Assembly (NCBI GenBank): GCA_002205965.3
Contig: NADL03000651.1
Location: 1-64,000 of the forward strand
Reading direction: 5' to 3'
Origin: Kappaphycus alvarezii
Lineage: Eukaryota; Rhodophyta; Florideophyceae; Gigartinales; Solieriaceae
DNA: 64,000 bases
A program made the position numbers and the translations under genes. Of this stretch, positions 42,385 to 53,099 are shown piece after piece. Every line of letters begins with the position of its first letter. Within the stretch, counting starts at the first letter, position 1. Below the pieces are notes generated by a model, which was given only the letters and a program-made list of their open reading frames with translations, ran no database searches and was not told the origin of the DNA.

Positions 42385-42465
42385 GGAGAACATTTAGGTA
42401 TTTTACTCTTGCAAGATATATCCGATCTATCCCATGGTTTTCCGGACAACCACAATCGACAGGTG
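42385..42465 (-). repeat. LINE family L2 3' end, short copy
   Basis: The plus strand reads ATTTTACTCTTGCAAGATAT, ATCCGATCTATCCCATGGTT and CCGGACAACCACAATCGACA, then diverges. Confidence 0.75.
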
Positions 42466-42650
42466 AATGGAAATTACTCTGACGCAACGCTTCAACGACT
42501 AGACCCGCAAGGGACACCAAATTCTATTAAATAACAGAAAATATTGAATTGAAGTAAAAGAAAAAGAGCATCGACTACCGATATTGCACTTCACATTACT
42601 TCCTAGGCGACTTCGTAACCGAAGCTGACACAACCCATCACCTTACTCCG

Positions 42651-42920
42651 CTAAAGGTTCCCACACATGAAGTTCTTCATTTCTTTTCTGTCTCTCGTGC
42701 GCCACACCAGATCGCTTCCGAATGCTCCACCGTAATCTTTTTGTCGGCACCGAAGATCTCTGATGATAAACTGAGCTCCGCACACGAGGTCAACATCTCC
42801 AACGGTCAATTTTTCGCTGACTTTGCATTTCTGTTCAGCTCCTAACCCGACTTTACAAAATTCCTTGTTGACTACAGTATCTTCAACACTCATACCAAAG
42901 TCGAGGTCTCGGTAGCAAAA
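42651..42920 (-). CDS. Hypothetical small Cys-containing protein or exon
   Basis: An 80-residue frame MSVEDTVVNKEFCKVGLGAE... with EQKCKVSEKLTVGDVDLVCG, RDLRCRQKDYGG and ending KNFMCGNL. The frame is open a little upstream (CYRDLDFG). Even spacing of Cys and balanced composition suggest real coding sequence, perhaps the last exon of a secreted protein. I recognise no family, and no signal peptide is visible in this piece. Confidence 0.35.
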   Translation of the reverse strand, partial: FCYRDLDFGMSVEDTVVNKEFCKVGLGAEQKCKVSEKLTVGDVDLVCGAQFIIRDLRCRQKDYGGAFGSDLVWRTRDRKEMKNFMCGNL

Positions 42921-44089
42921 AAAATATCGGAAAGGGGAGGTCAGAGGTGCATGTCACAGATGTTTTTACAGTTCTTGCTCCGCAGATCTCTAATCTGCGT
43001 GTTTAAATGAAAGTATTGATCTTTTTCGTCAGTTTCTAAATATGTCCTCTGCATCTAAATCAAGAAACTTTTTGTTGCATACCTGTTTTATGGAGTGTGT
43101 CGAACTGTTCGGCTGTCCCAATTATTCTTATTTTTCAGGAATAACATTTGATCCAATACCAAGTCTAGATGGATGCTACCCTATGCTTTATGCATCAACT
43201 GTGGTACTACTCTGGCTGAAAAGAAGGGCTAACATCATCGCCGGATGGTTTGCTACCTCAGGATGTCCTCAGCTTTCTGATGCAGTGTCTCGGCAGAATA
43301 GCAGTTGTTCTCATGGACGTGGTGCTTCGTCCGCTCTGATTTTGTAACGCTTAAACCTAACGGAGATATTGATAAAATATTTAGGAAGTGTTACACGACT
43401 AGTTTGGGAAGAATTGTCGAAAAATATAGAAAATCAACAAACAACCATACGAGCAGTGCAAAATTTGCAACGTACTTTTTGTTGTGAACGCAGCCTTGCG
43501 CATTACCCTGAAAGACCTTAATACAGAGCTCTTCGATGTCTATGTAATTCTACGCAGGGAATTACTCCGTGGATTCAAATCCCTTGAAATAACGCTACGG
43601 AGACACTAGTGCTATTTATGAATATCCCGACGCATCCTACCTCTGAACTGACAGATAGCGCGGACCTTTTCACTATTCTGGGCTCTACAACAGGGCAGAC
43701 CGGCGTACAATATCGGATTCCAGAGGGTTTCCATACAGTAATGTAGTAATCCCTAACGTTTAGTAGGGTGCCCTTGTTTAAGGCTGGCCGAAAATTGCCA
43801 CTAAGACTCTAAGACATTCAAACGAGGACACCGTTTTATGTGCCTCCTGGAACACAGAGCATTGGTCGACGTAAAAAGTCTATCCACTCGCCTGCTGGCT
43901 GACTTGATCTCTACGAGGCCTCTGTCACGCTCTGGACACTGCACATTGTGTACCAACGACAGACAAAAACTTCAGAATGTCGCCCGACTGATAGCTCGCC
44001 TTGAATATATAAACTGGTCCAGAATTACCTGCAGTCCCGGTGGTGTAGGCAAACGATGCTCCACAACCGCTGCCCCCTGCAACAAGGCC

Positions 44090-44235
44090 CTCCACAAAGG
44101 GGAAAAAGCTTGGATGTTTTTACTGTTGGAAGATATATTCGATCTTTCCAAAAGCTTTCCATACTACCACAATCTACTCGACAAGGTGTGTCGACACATT
44201 AATTTGAGAAATAAGTTCCTTAAAAGGCTGCCTTC
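44090..44235 (-). repeat. LINE family L2 3' end, diverged copy
   Basis: The plus strand reads GTTTTTACTGTTGGAAGATA, TATTCGATCTTTCC, CACAATCTACTCG and GTCGACACATTAAT. A 228-codon plus-strand frame (43838-44524) runs antisense through it and is probably fortuitous. Confidence 0.65.
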
Positions 44236-45149
44236 CACAATTTGTCCTCCTGCTGACGGACTACAAGAACCTTTGGAGCACCTGTCGACAAAGGAACAAG
44301 TACTTACCACACAAATTCCAGTCATGGCTCACATTGCCACCAAATTTCGTGGACTTTTATCAGATTTGTACTCTAAAATAGTGCTAGAGGCATCCCGGGA
44401 CTGCATCTGGAAATATAAACTCATCGCAACTTTCAACACAGATTTTCGAAGAGTTGTTCCTGTTCCCGTCACTTATGGTAAACAACTTCGCGTCTTCGCA
44501 CATTACTACCACCGAGCTTGTTAAACAATCCAATGTGGTTTATATAAAGTCACGGGCAAATATGAAGATAGTGAGTTGGTCAAGTTATAGATTGATGGAT
44601 GATTTGGTATGTGACAGGGTTCAGATGAAAGTAGAGGTTCAAGTTAAGGAGTTCAAAAAGAATTCAATTGTTTTGTTTAAAATGATTGAATGGGTCAGTT
44701 TTTATAGGTTTCTGTTCGTAAGACTCGTCTCTACCAAACCGCAAAGCAAGAATCAACAAAAAAAACTTTATGTAGACTCAGTAAACTCTAGTGCAATACA
44801 AGCTGGGAAATAATATCATGACGAAGTTGTGTTCTGTGCTATTACACAAATACTAAGTTGTCAATGGTCCTCAAAATAACTCATACATCAATGAAAGTAA
44901 TCAATGAAGTTATTTATGTAAATGAGTAGGAAAAGGTCCTCCAGAGGCATCAAACATGGGCGCAACGCCACTGCATCGTTTCATATCAGTTTGATTAAAT
45001 GCATTTCTATTCCAAATTCCATATACGTGGTTAGGCCGAGACACGGGATAGAAATGTTAAGAGTACTGAAAACTGTGGATAGAGACATTGAAAAGTCAAC
45101 GGTATGAGTAGATAAGCAGCCAACGCACGATGAGCAAGACGAAAATAAT

Positions 45150-45610
45150 ATGAGAAGTAAAACTAGGCTCGCCAACGAAGGTGCATACGGTAAAGCACCG
45201 CAAGCTCAAAAATACGTCGGCTTCCTACCAGCTACACATTGCGAGACCCAATATTTATATGAAAAGCACCCTTGAGATGTATCGGATCACGAAACCGCGG
45301 TCGCCACCTCTCTCGGCGGTAAACGTTTCTCCTGGTATAGAGAGTTTCCTGAAGAAGATTTCCTGCGCACTATGCAAGCCTTAAACCCATATTCCGTTGC
45401 AGGGGACTCGAGACTTAAGCTAAACTACCTCGTGGAACTCTTTTGAGCTTCCGAAATATCCACACAGGCGAAAGCATCACTCACGCAGCTGGCCAAAAAG
45501 GACGGATCTCCAAGGCTTATTGTAGTCGAAGTGGCGCCGTGTGAGCTCATGGAAAGCAGTTCACAGCGAAGAGTGTCCAGTAATGCTGCACTATACTTCC
45601 GGTAATTAAT
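45150..45610 (+). pseudogene. Unidentified coding remnant with two in-frame TGA codons
   Basis: One continuous frame reads TRLANEGAYGKAPQAQKYVG, FLPATHCETQYLYEKHP, stop, DVSDHETAVATSLGGKRFSW, YREFPEEDFLRTMQALNPYS, LNYLVELF, stop, ASEISTQAKASLTQLAKKDG and SPRLIVVEVAPCELMESSSQ, then TAA at about 45606. The composition is protein-like throughout. Both interruptions are TGA, which a CGA-to-TGA change would explain. The family is not recognised. Confidence 0.4.
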
Positions 45611-45859
45611 GTAGTCATTATATATACCTTGCAGAATACTTCGTAGTATCACCCAGAGCCTGGAACTGTACTGACATATATTACAACAGCGTGTCATAAA
45701 ATAGGAAATCAACCGATGAATTTGCCACACTCATCCAAATTAAAAATATCTTGCAAATTTAGAAATTGTAAAAATTTTCTTCCAAATTCCGATACCGTAT
45801 ACAATTTTGGCCCTCTTCTAGATTTTTTTCGTGTGCGAAGTTGCGCACATCACGTCCTC

Positions 45860-46995
45860 CCCCTCAAGACGATCGTCCTAGCTCGTCTTCGTTGTTCTTC
45901 TTCTGTTTCCGTTAGTGTTCGCTGTCATATTGATAAATTGAAAGGTTTTTCAAACGGATACAGATGCAACTGATTACCAATATGATACTTCAAAAAGTAA
46001 GTTTGCATTACTGGTACCTCACTTTGTAGCATAGCCTCATATATTGGTTTTGTAGCATCGAGTTGGGGTTGAATACATTCTTCTTTCGTGACTCTTCCGA
46101 ATCTGCCAAGATTGAAAAATATATATACGATATGCAAACTCTTCTGGAAGATGTCCGAGGAATGGATGCCGATAAGAAAATAAGACAAGCATCATCAAGA
46201 ATGAATCTTCGTAAGATAAGTGTGGTCCATGTACCACCCGAAAACATAAACATGTGCTTATTATGAAATAAGAAATGACCTGCGCATCGTTGGCGTCCTC
46301 GCAGATATTGCGCAGCCAAAAAGATAGTATTCTTCTAACTACTTTATGCCGTGCTTGGTTGTGAAGGAGGGGTAGATACGAAGTTGTAGTGGGCTGACTT
46401 CATGAATGGCCGCGACCAGTTCCTGACGTACTGAGACCTGCACGAGGTCGTCTTGGGGGACTGCCAGAGCCTCTTCTGGGCGGGTTGTTGTCTCCCGAAG
46501 GTCCTCCTCGGATCATCATCACTGATTCGGGAGGATCTTCGCCACCCTCTATGTTCCCAATTTGTGGCGGGTAAACATAAGGTTCCCATAAGGGATATAG
46601 GATATGGGACCAGTCGATATTCCATATCAGGGGGCAAGATGTAACATCTCAGTGGCACATCTTGGTTGTTCTTGAGAAATACGTAAATCGGACGGACAAT
46701 GTTCAGATACGTTTGCGACAAGTCTCCGATAGCTACCATTCCATACCTTCCTATAAATAATGATATATTACTTCCACAAACTCTGGACCTGCTCCCGTGA
46801 AACTTTCGTTTTGGAATGAGTATAGGACTCTTATTAATAGTATTAAATCTTCTTGAGGTAGCAATGGTCCGTTCAATGGACGAAAACATAGGCATATATT
46901 AATATAGAAATGGATGATTACGTGTAGTTTGTAGTAGTCCCGCGTAATCGAGATTATCCATTCCCAGGCCCTTTTTCCTCCCATAGGAATCATTA
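45860..46995 (-). pseudogene. Gyp-2 extra 3' ORF with duplicated module
   Basis: Both modules are recognisable. Module 1 has GRYGMVAIGDLSQTYLN, VRPIYVFLKNNQDVPLRCYI and MEYRLVPYP. Module 2 has LGRFGRVTKEECIQPQLDAT, KPIYEAMLQSEVPVM and GNQLHLYPFEKP. In Gyp-2 the first module reads through LNGPLLPQEDLILLIRVLYS, parallel to LHGPHLSYEDSFLMMRVFFS of module 2 in Gyp-1, which extends the repeat upstream. Frameshifts separate the modules. Confidence 0.7.
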
Positions 46996-49985
46996 TATAG
47001 CTAAAGATAAGTATGCACCGTGGTCGCGCATAGTCCTGTGTGAGAAGGAATTCTTCAGGCCTCTGATGGTAAGAGACCAGACGACGTGCACGGATGGCCC
47101 TCCTTGATCTCTTCCCTGAGCTCGAACGGAGCCTATAATGCGTGTGTCTTTTCTCCGTGACGATGCAATGGTTCGAGTACTTTGTTTGGAAAGCCGGCCA
47201 CTTCACAGCCTGTTGCATTGCTTTTCCTTGTGCTACAAGAACTTTAGAGCCGACTGAAAATATTTGGACTGGAGGCTCTTCATCTTTATTTCTTGTCTAT
47301 GTTAGCGCAAGGTGTGATCTCCAGCCTTCGGTGGCCAGTAGCTCGATTTCTCTGCTCTCTTCATCGATAATATTTGTTTCCATGTCTCTATGTAACATTC
47401 TAGAAGCCTTTCCGTACATTATCTCGAATGGTGAGCATCCGCTTCTTCCTCTTCTTCGACGATAGCCGTATAACACTTTTGGTAACGCATCTTCCCACTG
47501 AATTTCATTCTCCGACATAGTTTTCGATATTGCTCGTTTGATGGTTCCAACCATCCTCTCCGCTTTCCCGTTGGACATAGGAGCGTATGAGAGAAAAGTC
47601 TTCAGCTGAATCCCTTTCTCTTCCAACAAACGAAGCAATGAAGTTGCAGTAAAGCAAAGGGCATTATCCGAGATGATCCTTTTTTGAAAACCAAATGGTT
47701 CAATTATTTCTTTTTCGATGAATCTCAGGACCACTTCAGCATTGGCCTCTTCAACTGCAAGTACTATTGGCCATCCAGTAAGATGTTCCACCCCTATGAG
47801 GAGATTTTTTTCCGGAAGAGGTTTCCTTGAATGGGCCGGCAAAGTCAATTGAGAATGTTTCAAAAAGACCGGAAACTGGAAAGCTTAGAGCTGTCTTATA
47901 CTTTCATATAGGCGTAACTTTTTGACAGTTTTAGCAGCTTTTCACGAAATTATAGACGTCCTTATGGATACTAGGCCACCAGAATCTCTCCATAATAAAT
48001 TGTATGGTTGTTTCGAGATCGCAATGCCCTAGCTCATGACGAAAAATCCTCAATATCTTCATTCTTTCTTTCAAAGGGGCCACTAGTCGACGACCGGCTT
48101 TAGTATGTGGGAAGAGATTCCCATTCCACAATGTAAAAGCCTTTTGATTCCTGCTTACCCACTTTCTATGTTCCAGATCAACCTTTCTCATTTCTAGTCC
48201 AATCAAGGATTTAATTAGTCCGTAAATATTAGCTTCGTCCTCTTCTTCGTTCGGCACTTGCACCTCGGAAACTCTGACGATGTCCTCGGAAGCCTTTTCA
48301 TTTGGACTCAGTGAATCCCTCAAGTGGGATAGGTAATCGGCAGGCTTATTATTGCGTCCGGGCCTATACACAATTTCAAACCGATATTCTGCGAAAATAT
48401 CGAGCCATCTGGCCAAACGTTGATGTACATCTTTCTTTTGGTATACTGTCTTAAGTGCCTGGTGATCAGCTATCAAGACAAATTTCTCGAGTGATAAAAG
48501 GTACACGCGAAACTTTTTCAGTGCGAAGAAAACAGCGAGAGTTTCTTTTTCGCAGACTGAGTATTTCCTTTCCGCATCATTCAGAGTGCGACTTGCGAAC
48601 TAAACCAGATGTAGTCTTTCGTTTTCATCTTTTTTGGACGAAACGGCACTCAAAGACCGTTCTGAGGCATCTGTCTCCACAACAAATGGTCTCTTGAAAT
48701 ATGGATATATGAGCACTGGAGGGACGCATAGCTTATTGTTAAGCTCCTCAAGTGCAGTTTTCATTTCCTTGTTCCAGTAAAATTTTCAGTTCTTTGTAGT
48801 CGTGGCATGTAACGGTGCTGCTGTCTTGGCGAAATCTTTGATAAATCTTTTGTAATACGAGGCCAGTCCTAGGAAGCTTCGAACCTCCGTTTTGGAAGCG
48901 GGCCTTGGTGCCAACTTGATTTTTTTTGTTTTCTCTGGATCCACTCTAATTCACTCTTGATAGATGATATGGCCGAGTAATTGGATGGAAGTTTTCGCAA
49001 AGAACCATTTGCTCAACTTAATTCTCAGGCTTTATGCATATATTATCACCACTACTGTCTTTACATACGATATGTGCTGATCCAATTTTTTTGAGAATAT
49101 TACCATATCATCGATATAAACTCTTGCAAATGGAATTCCTTTCAAACCCTCGCTCATCATTCTTTAAAATGTAGCTGGAGCATTCATGAGACCAAAAGGC
49201 ATCACTTCGAACCGAAAATGTACCGGCTTTGCTGGTAATAATCGTTCCTTCCTTACATTTTTCATCCAATGGAATTTGCCAATAGCCAGTGTAGAGGTCA
49301 ATGGAGGTGAAGTATCTCCCGTCCTTCAAGTCCTCGAGAATTTCCTCTATATTTGGAATAGGAAATAGATCGGGTATCATTCTCTGGTTCAGTTGTCGGT
49401 AATCGACGCAAAAGCGAAATTTTCCATCTTTGTTTGGTGCTACCACAACTGGAAGTGACCATACGGATTAAAAAGGCCGAATAATATCATTTCCCAGCAT
49501 ATTTGTAACATTCTCTGAGATACGTTGCTCATATTTCGGCGGTTGACGTCTAGGCTGTGGTAAATTGGTTTAGTATCGGTAAGTTCAAATGAGTGAGTGA
49601 CCAGTACACTTGCTTGTCTTAGATCGGATACGCTCCATGCAATTACTTCGGAAGATGTTAACATGTCGGATATTTTCGTTGAGGCGGGGGCGGGAGGGCG
49701 CTGTACTTTTTCTTGAATTTCTCTATTTTGGCGCTGGTCCTTTTTTTGATCCTCACCCTCCATATTTTGAAGGCCCTCTTCCGGCGTGTTCACATCTTCA
49801 GATATGGAATTCGACATATTCTTGTTTTCTTAAGAAAGGTGATCTTCTTTCATGCTCTGAATTCCGTCCTTTGATTCGATATTATCGCAAAAAGAAACAC
49901 ATTCAAGTGCCAAACCTACCCTATAATTCCAGTCTTCATCTGTTTCAAACCCAGAATCATAATCATCCCATGCCATGTTCGTTAT
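46996..49985 (-). pseudogene. Gyp-2 pol: integrase, RNase H and RT, degenerate
   Basis: Readable parts are integrase (IISDNALCF, LSYAPMSNGKAERMVG, KVLVAQGKA-like), RNase H C-terminal region (LIADHQALKTVYQKKDVHQR), the HHCC finger remnant (HELGHCDLETTIQF, where W/D context is altered) and RT (FCVDYRQLNQRMIPD). The YIDD region is broken by stops near 49100. At the position of the Gyp-1 frameshift (47607) this copy is in frame. Confidence 0.85.
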
Positions 49986-50718
49986 CCCACGAGCGTACCC
50001 TTTTCCACTTCCGAAAGTCTTAGTTGCTTCGGAATCTTCGCTGTCATAGCTAGAAGTGAAATCTTTACTGTCCGTTTCTCCTAGATCTCTCGGATGTGTG
50101 CTTTTGTCGAAATCCAGGGGCATCTTCACGGTTCTGCCGTCGATAATGACTGAAACAATTTGTTTGCCCAAGTCAATGCATATTCCTAGTCTTTCCATGG
50201 TAGGGCAGCCAATGATTGCATCGAAAGGGGGATCAGGCATGACAAGAAAGTCTAAATCAACTTTAGAGTCCCCGAAGAACACGGAAACTTTGTCAACAGT
50301 GCCCATGCATTTTGATACGGTTCCATCCACCACAGTTCTTATTCGAGTAGTTGGATAATTTCAAGACCTAGATCTGTCACCAAAGTTTCTAAAATAAGGT
50401 TTGGACCAGCGCCCGAATCGGAAAGAGCTTGGGTTCTCATTCCCAATACTTTGCCTGGTACCAGCTTTAGACGTCTTGGTGCTGTCGAGGCCGATTGAAG
50501 AAACAGTTTCTTACCCTTAGCGGACTTATTAGGCCTGATAATTTTTTTTGAGTTCTTTTCTCGCATCCTTTGCGTCGCCCCTCAAAAGTTGACCGAGCGC
50601 TATCCCAGTTGGGGGCGATGCAAGCTAAGTCACCAAATTGTACTTCTTTACATACTCTAGTACGTCCTTCGGGATACTCCTAGCTTTGTTACTCTTTTTC
50701 GTCCTTTAGGCCGGAGTA
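49830..50718 (-). pseudogene. Gyp-2 protease and gag C-terminal remnant
   Basis: The 167-codon frame (49830-50333) holds the retropepsin end (LVMPDPPFDAIIGCPTMERL) and the acidic linker. Upstream, LSDSGAGPNLILET carries the active-site DSGA. Gag is cut at 50718, before the zinc knuckles. Confidence 0.8.
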
Positions 50719-52620
50719 CCTGCTTACTCATGTACCAGAGAGACTTAAAAGTGTCACCAAGCGTCCAGAGAGATACGCATATGACAGCATGCTAGCATTC
50801 TTAACAGTACAGCAGCTTAATGATCAGTCCAATGAAAATGTACCTACATCCATAGAAGAAGTATAATCGTCCATGTACTCTAAGGAATGGACAGAATCCA
50901 TATGGACAGAGCTTGAATCCATATCATAACATAGAGTATACAGACTAAGTGAAGTTCCTAAGGGAAAGAAGCTTATCAAATCCAAGTGGAGTTTTGGTAT
51001 CATGAAAGATGCAGATGGTAAGATGGTAAGGCACAAAGCCAGACTGGTGGCAAAAGGTTTCACTCAAGTTCATGAAGTGGACTACTATGAATTGTTTGCA
51101 CCTGTTACCAAGTTCTCTACAGCAAGGTTCGTATTGGGGAATGTCGCCCCTCGTGACTTCGAACTAGAGCAAATCGACATAAAGAAAACGCTCCTAAATG
51201 GAGAGCTGAAGGAAGAACTCTACCTTGAACCACCACCACTACCTAAGAATTTGCAAAGACAGTTTAAATCTTTGACATAGCACGGCAAAGGGTGGATATT
51301 GTTAAAAACACCATACGGGCTAAGGCAGGCATCACGTGCATGGAGCGTGAAGTTTAGTAAGTTCATGGAGAATATTGGTTTTATGCAGTCCGATGCGGAC
51401 CCATGTTTTTATAAGAAGGTCATCAGGAAATTCATTTGTTTTGTGGTCTTTTATGTTGATGATATATTGATTGCGACCAAACGCAAGGAAACTTGTGAAG
51501 TTAAGGAGCATATGATTTGAGGCAAGTTCTAAATAAGGTGTCTTAAGGAAGCAAATTATTTCCTTGGAGTGAACATACAAAGAGACAGGGAATCGAAAGT
51601 GGTACTCATTCCTCAACACGGATATATCAGTAAGATACTGAAGAAGTTTAACATTGACGGCGCAAAGGAGTCAGTAACTCCTATAGTATTGGGGAGTATG
51701 AAGAGCGGAGAAAAAATACCCTGTAAGGCACCGTAGAGAGAACTAGTGCGGTGTTTAATGTATCTGGCAGTCACAACTAGGCCTGATATAATGTATGTAG
51801 TCAGCTATTTGTCGAGGCACTATAGTCATCCTACAATATCGCATTGGATGGCTGCCAAGAGAGTGCTGTGGTATTTGAAGAGAACTATTAGTTCCGCTAT
51901 CAAGTATGGTGGTAGTATTGGACTCGCAATAAATGGATATACCGACTCCGACTTGTCAGGAGATCTATCTAGGAAATATTCGAGTGAATACGTATATTGT
52001 TGAGCAAGTGGTGCTTTTGGAAGTGTAAGCTGCAGAATGTGGTCGCTGCATTAAGCACTGAAACAGAGTATATTCGACAGGCATTAGCAGCAAGAGAAGC
52101 ACTCTGGATTTGGAAGTTGTGAAATTTTTTTGAGATCGTCATCAAGTCAGTGACGATATATGCTGATAACCAAATGGCTATTAAGCTAGCTAAGGAGGCC
52201 TCCATTACGGAAAAAAGTAAGCAAATTGACGTTTGCTACCATTTTGCTCGAGACTATGTGAGCAAAGGAAAGATTGAGATCAACTATATCCCCACATCAT
52301 CAATGCCAGCTGGTTGGTTGGCCAAGCCAATTGAACGAGTCAAACTGGAACGATGTGTTTCTGGTATGGGAATGGTGCAAAATGAAGATTGGATCTCAGT
52401 GGGCATGATAGATGAGTCATACAAGTGTATGAAATTATCAGATTAGGTCTACAGGTAGACAAGCAATGCATCATTGTATATTGACTGTGTGAGCTGTACA
52501 TGATTTACTGAGTTGGATCACTTCAATATTAGTTGTTCCGAATAGTATATAAGCAAATACTAGACTAAGAACAAACAAAGAAAAGGCAGGTTATAATGTA
52601 ATAAACAAAACAGCTTTTTT
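50719..52620 (+). pseudogene. Ty1/Copia pol fragment: RT, RNase H and 3' end
   Basis: It begins in the integrase-RT linker (PERYAYDSMLAFLTVQQLND) and RT start (KWSFGIMKDADGKMVRHKAR, LVAKGFTQVHEVDYYELFAP). It goes on to KTPYGLRQASRAW, the catalytic CFVVFYVDDILIATK, ANYFLGVNIQ, RCLMYLAVTTRPDIMYVVSY, then RNase H (TDSDLSGD, YADNQMAIKLAKEAS) and GWLAKPIERVKLERC. Several stops. After 52445 an AT-rich tail with AGTATATAAGC near 52548 may be part of its LTR. Gag, protease and integrase core are missing. Integrase-before-RT linker sequence and YVDD place it in Copia. Confidence 0.92.
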
Positions 52621-52639
52621 CTAAATTTATATACTCCTA

Positions 52640-53099
52640 GTGTCTATAGGACCGTTGTGCTCATATGTGGACATATGTCCTCATATGAGGACTACTTTTA
52701 GCACTTCTTTTCAATACAAATTTTACCTCAGCACATTTCATGTCCCTTCGCACTAGTTCATGAGTGTAGGTGGCCGATCAAAATAAACTTTTCAAGATTG
52801 TTGACATTGGTTAAGGTTATAGCAATTTTGCCTCACCAACGTCAGCTCTTCGCAAGAAGTTGTGAAAACGACTTCGTTTTGGAAGGAAATGTATTTCCTA
52901 TTATCGTGGGGGATTTAAGAAACGAATGCTCATGTAGGTACATTAATAATAACTGTACTGTACCTTAGTTTAAAAGACCTTTTTTGACGTAATAATATCG
53001 TCCTTCATAACGTTTACCTTTCCAAAATGTAACGGAAAGTGTCCTCATATGAGGACAAAGTGTGCCTCATATGAGGTCAGTGCTAAGACGGATAGACAC
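52640..53099 (-). mobile_element. MITE, copy 2 (460 bp), inverted relative to copy 1
   Basis: GTGTCTAT at the left (preceded by TA) and ATAGACAC at the right (followed by CA, so one TA is mutated). It carries palindromes near 52676 (ATGTCCTCATATGAGGACTA), 53040 (GTCCTCATATGAGGAC) and 53064. Interior blocks match copy 1 in reverse order, such as CGATCAAAATAAACTTTTCA and CAAGAAGTTGTGAAAACGAC. No ORF. Confidence 0.85.

Larger units (their letters stand above)
41951..45149. other. Mixed stretch with L2 scraps and small unassigned frames
   Basis: GC content rises again after about 41950. Apart from the features listed separately (42385, 42651, 44090) I see nothing I can identify. Confidence 0.4.
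45838..50718 (-). mobile_element. Second Gypsy body (Gyp-2), internal region without LTRs
   Basis: It is collinear with 1223-6070 of Gyp-1 over almost 4.9 kb but with many substitutions, stops and frameshifts, so it is older. The PPT vicinity (CCTCCCCCTCAAG on plus) is still seen near 45860. No Gyp-1-type LTR flanks it. At 50718 it stops within gag where the Copia fragment begins. Confidence 0.9.

Noticed and set aside
43537-43590. tRNA-like T-arm (GGATTCAAATCCC)
   Set aside because: The flanking bases do not form a 5-bp T stem, acceptor stem or anticodon arm.
43838-44524. 228-codon plus-strand frame
   Set aside because: It runs antisense through a LINE L2 3' end, has no recognisable motif and odd composition; a chance frame is more likely.
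45150-45610. Alternative genetic code (TGA as sense)
   Set aside because: Intact genes here (vWA, U3 ORF in B and E) use TAA stops and give no support; other pseudogenes carry TAA and TAG as well as TGA.
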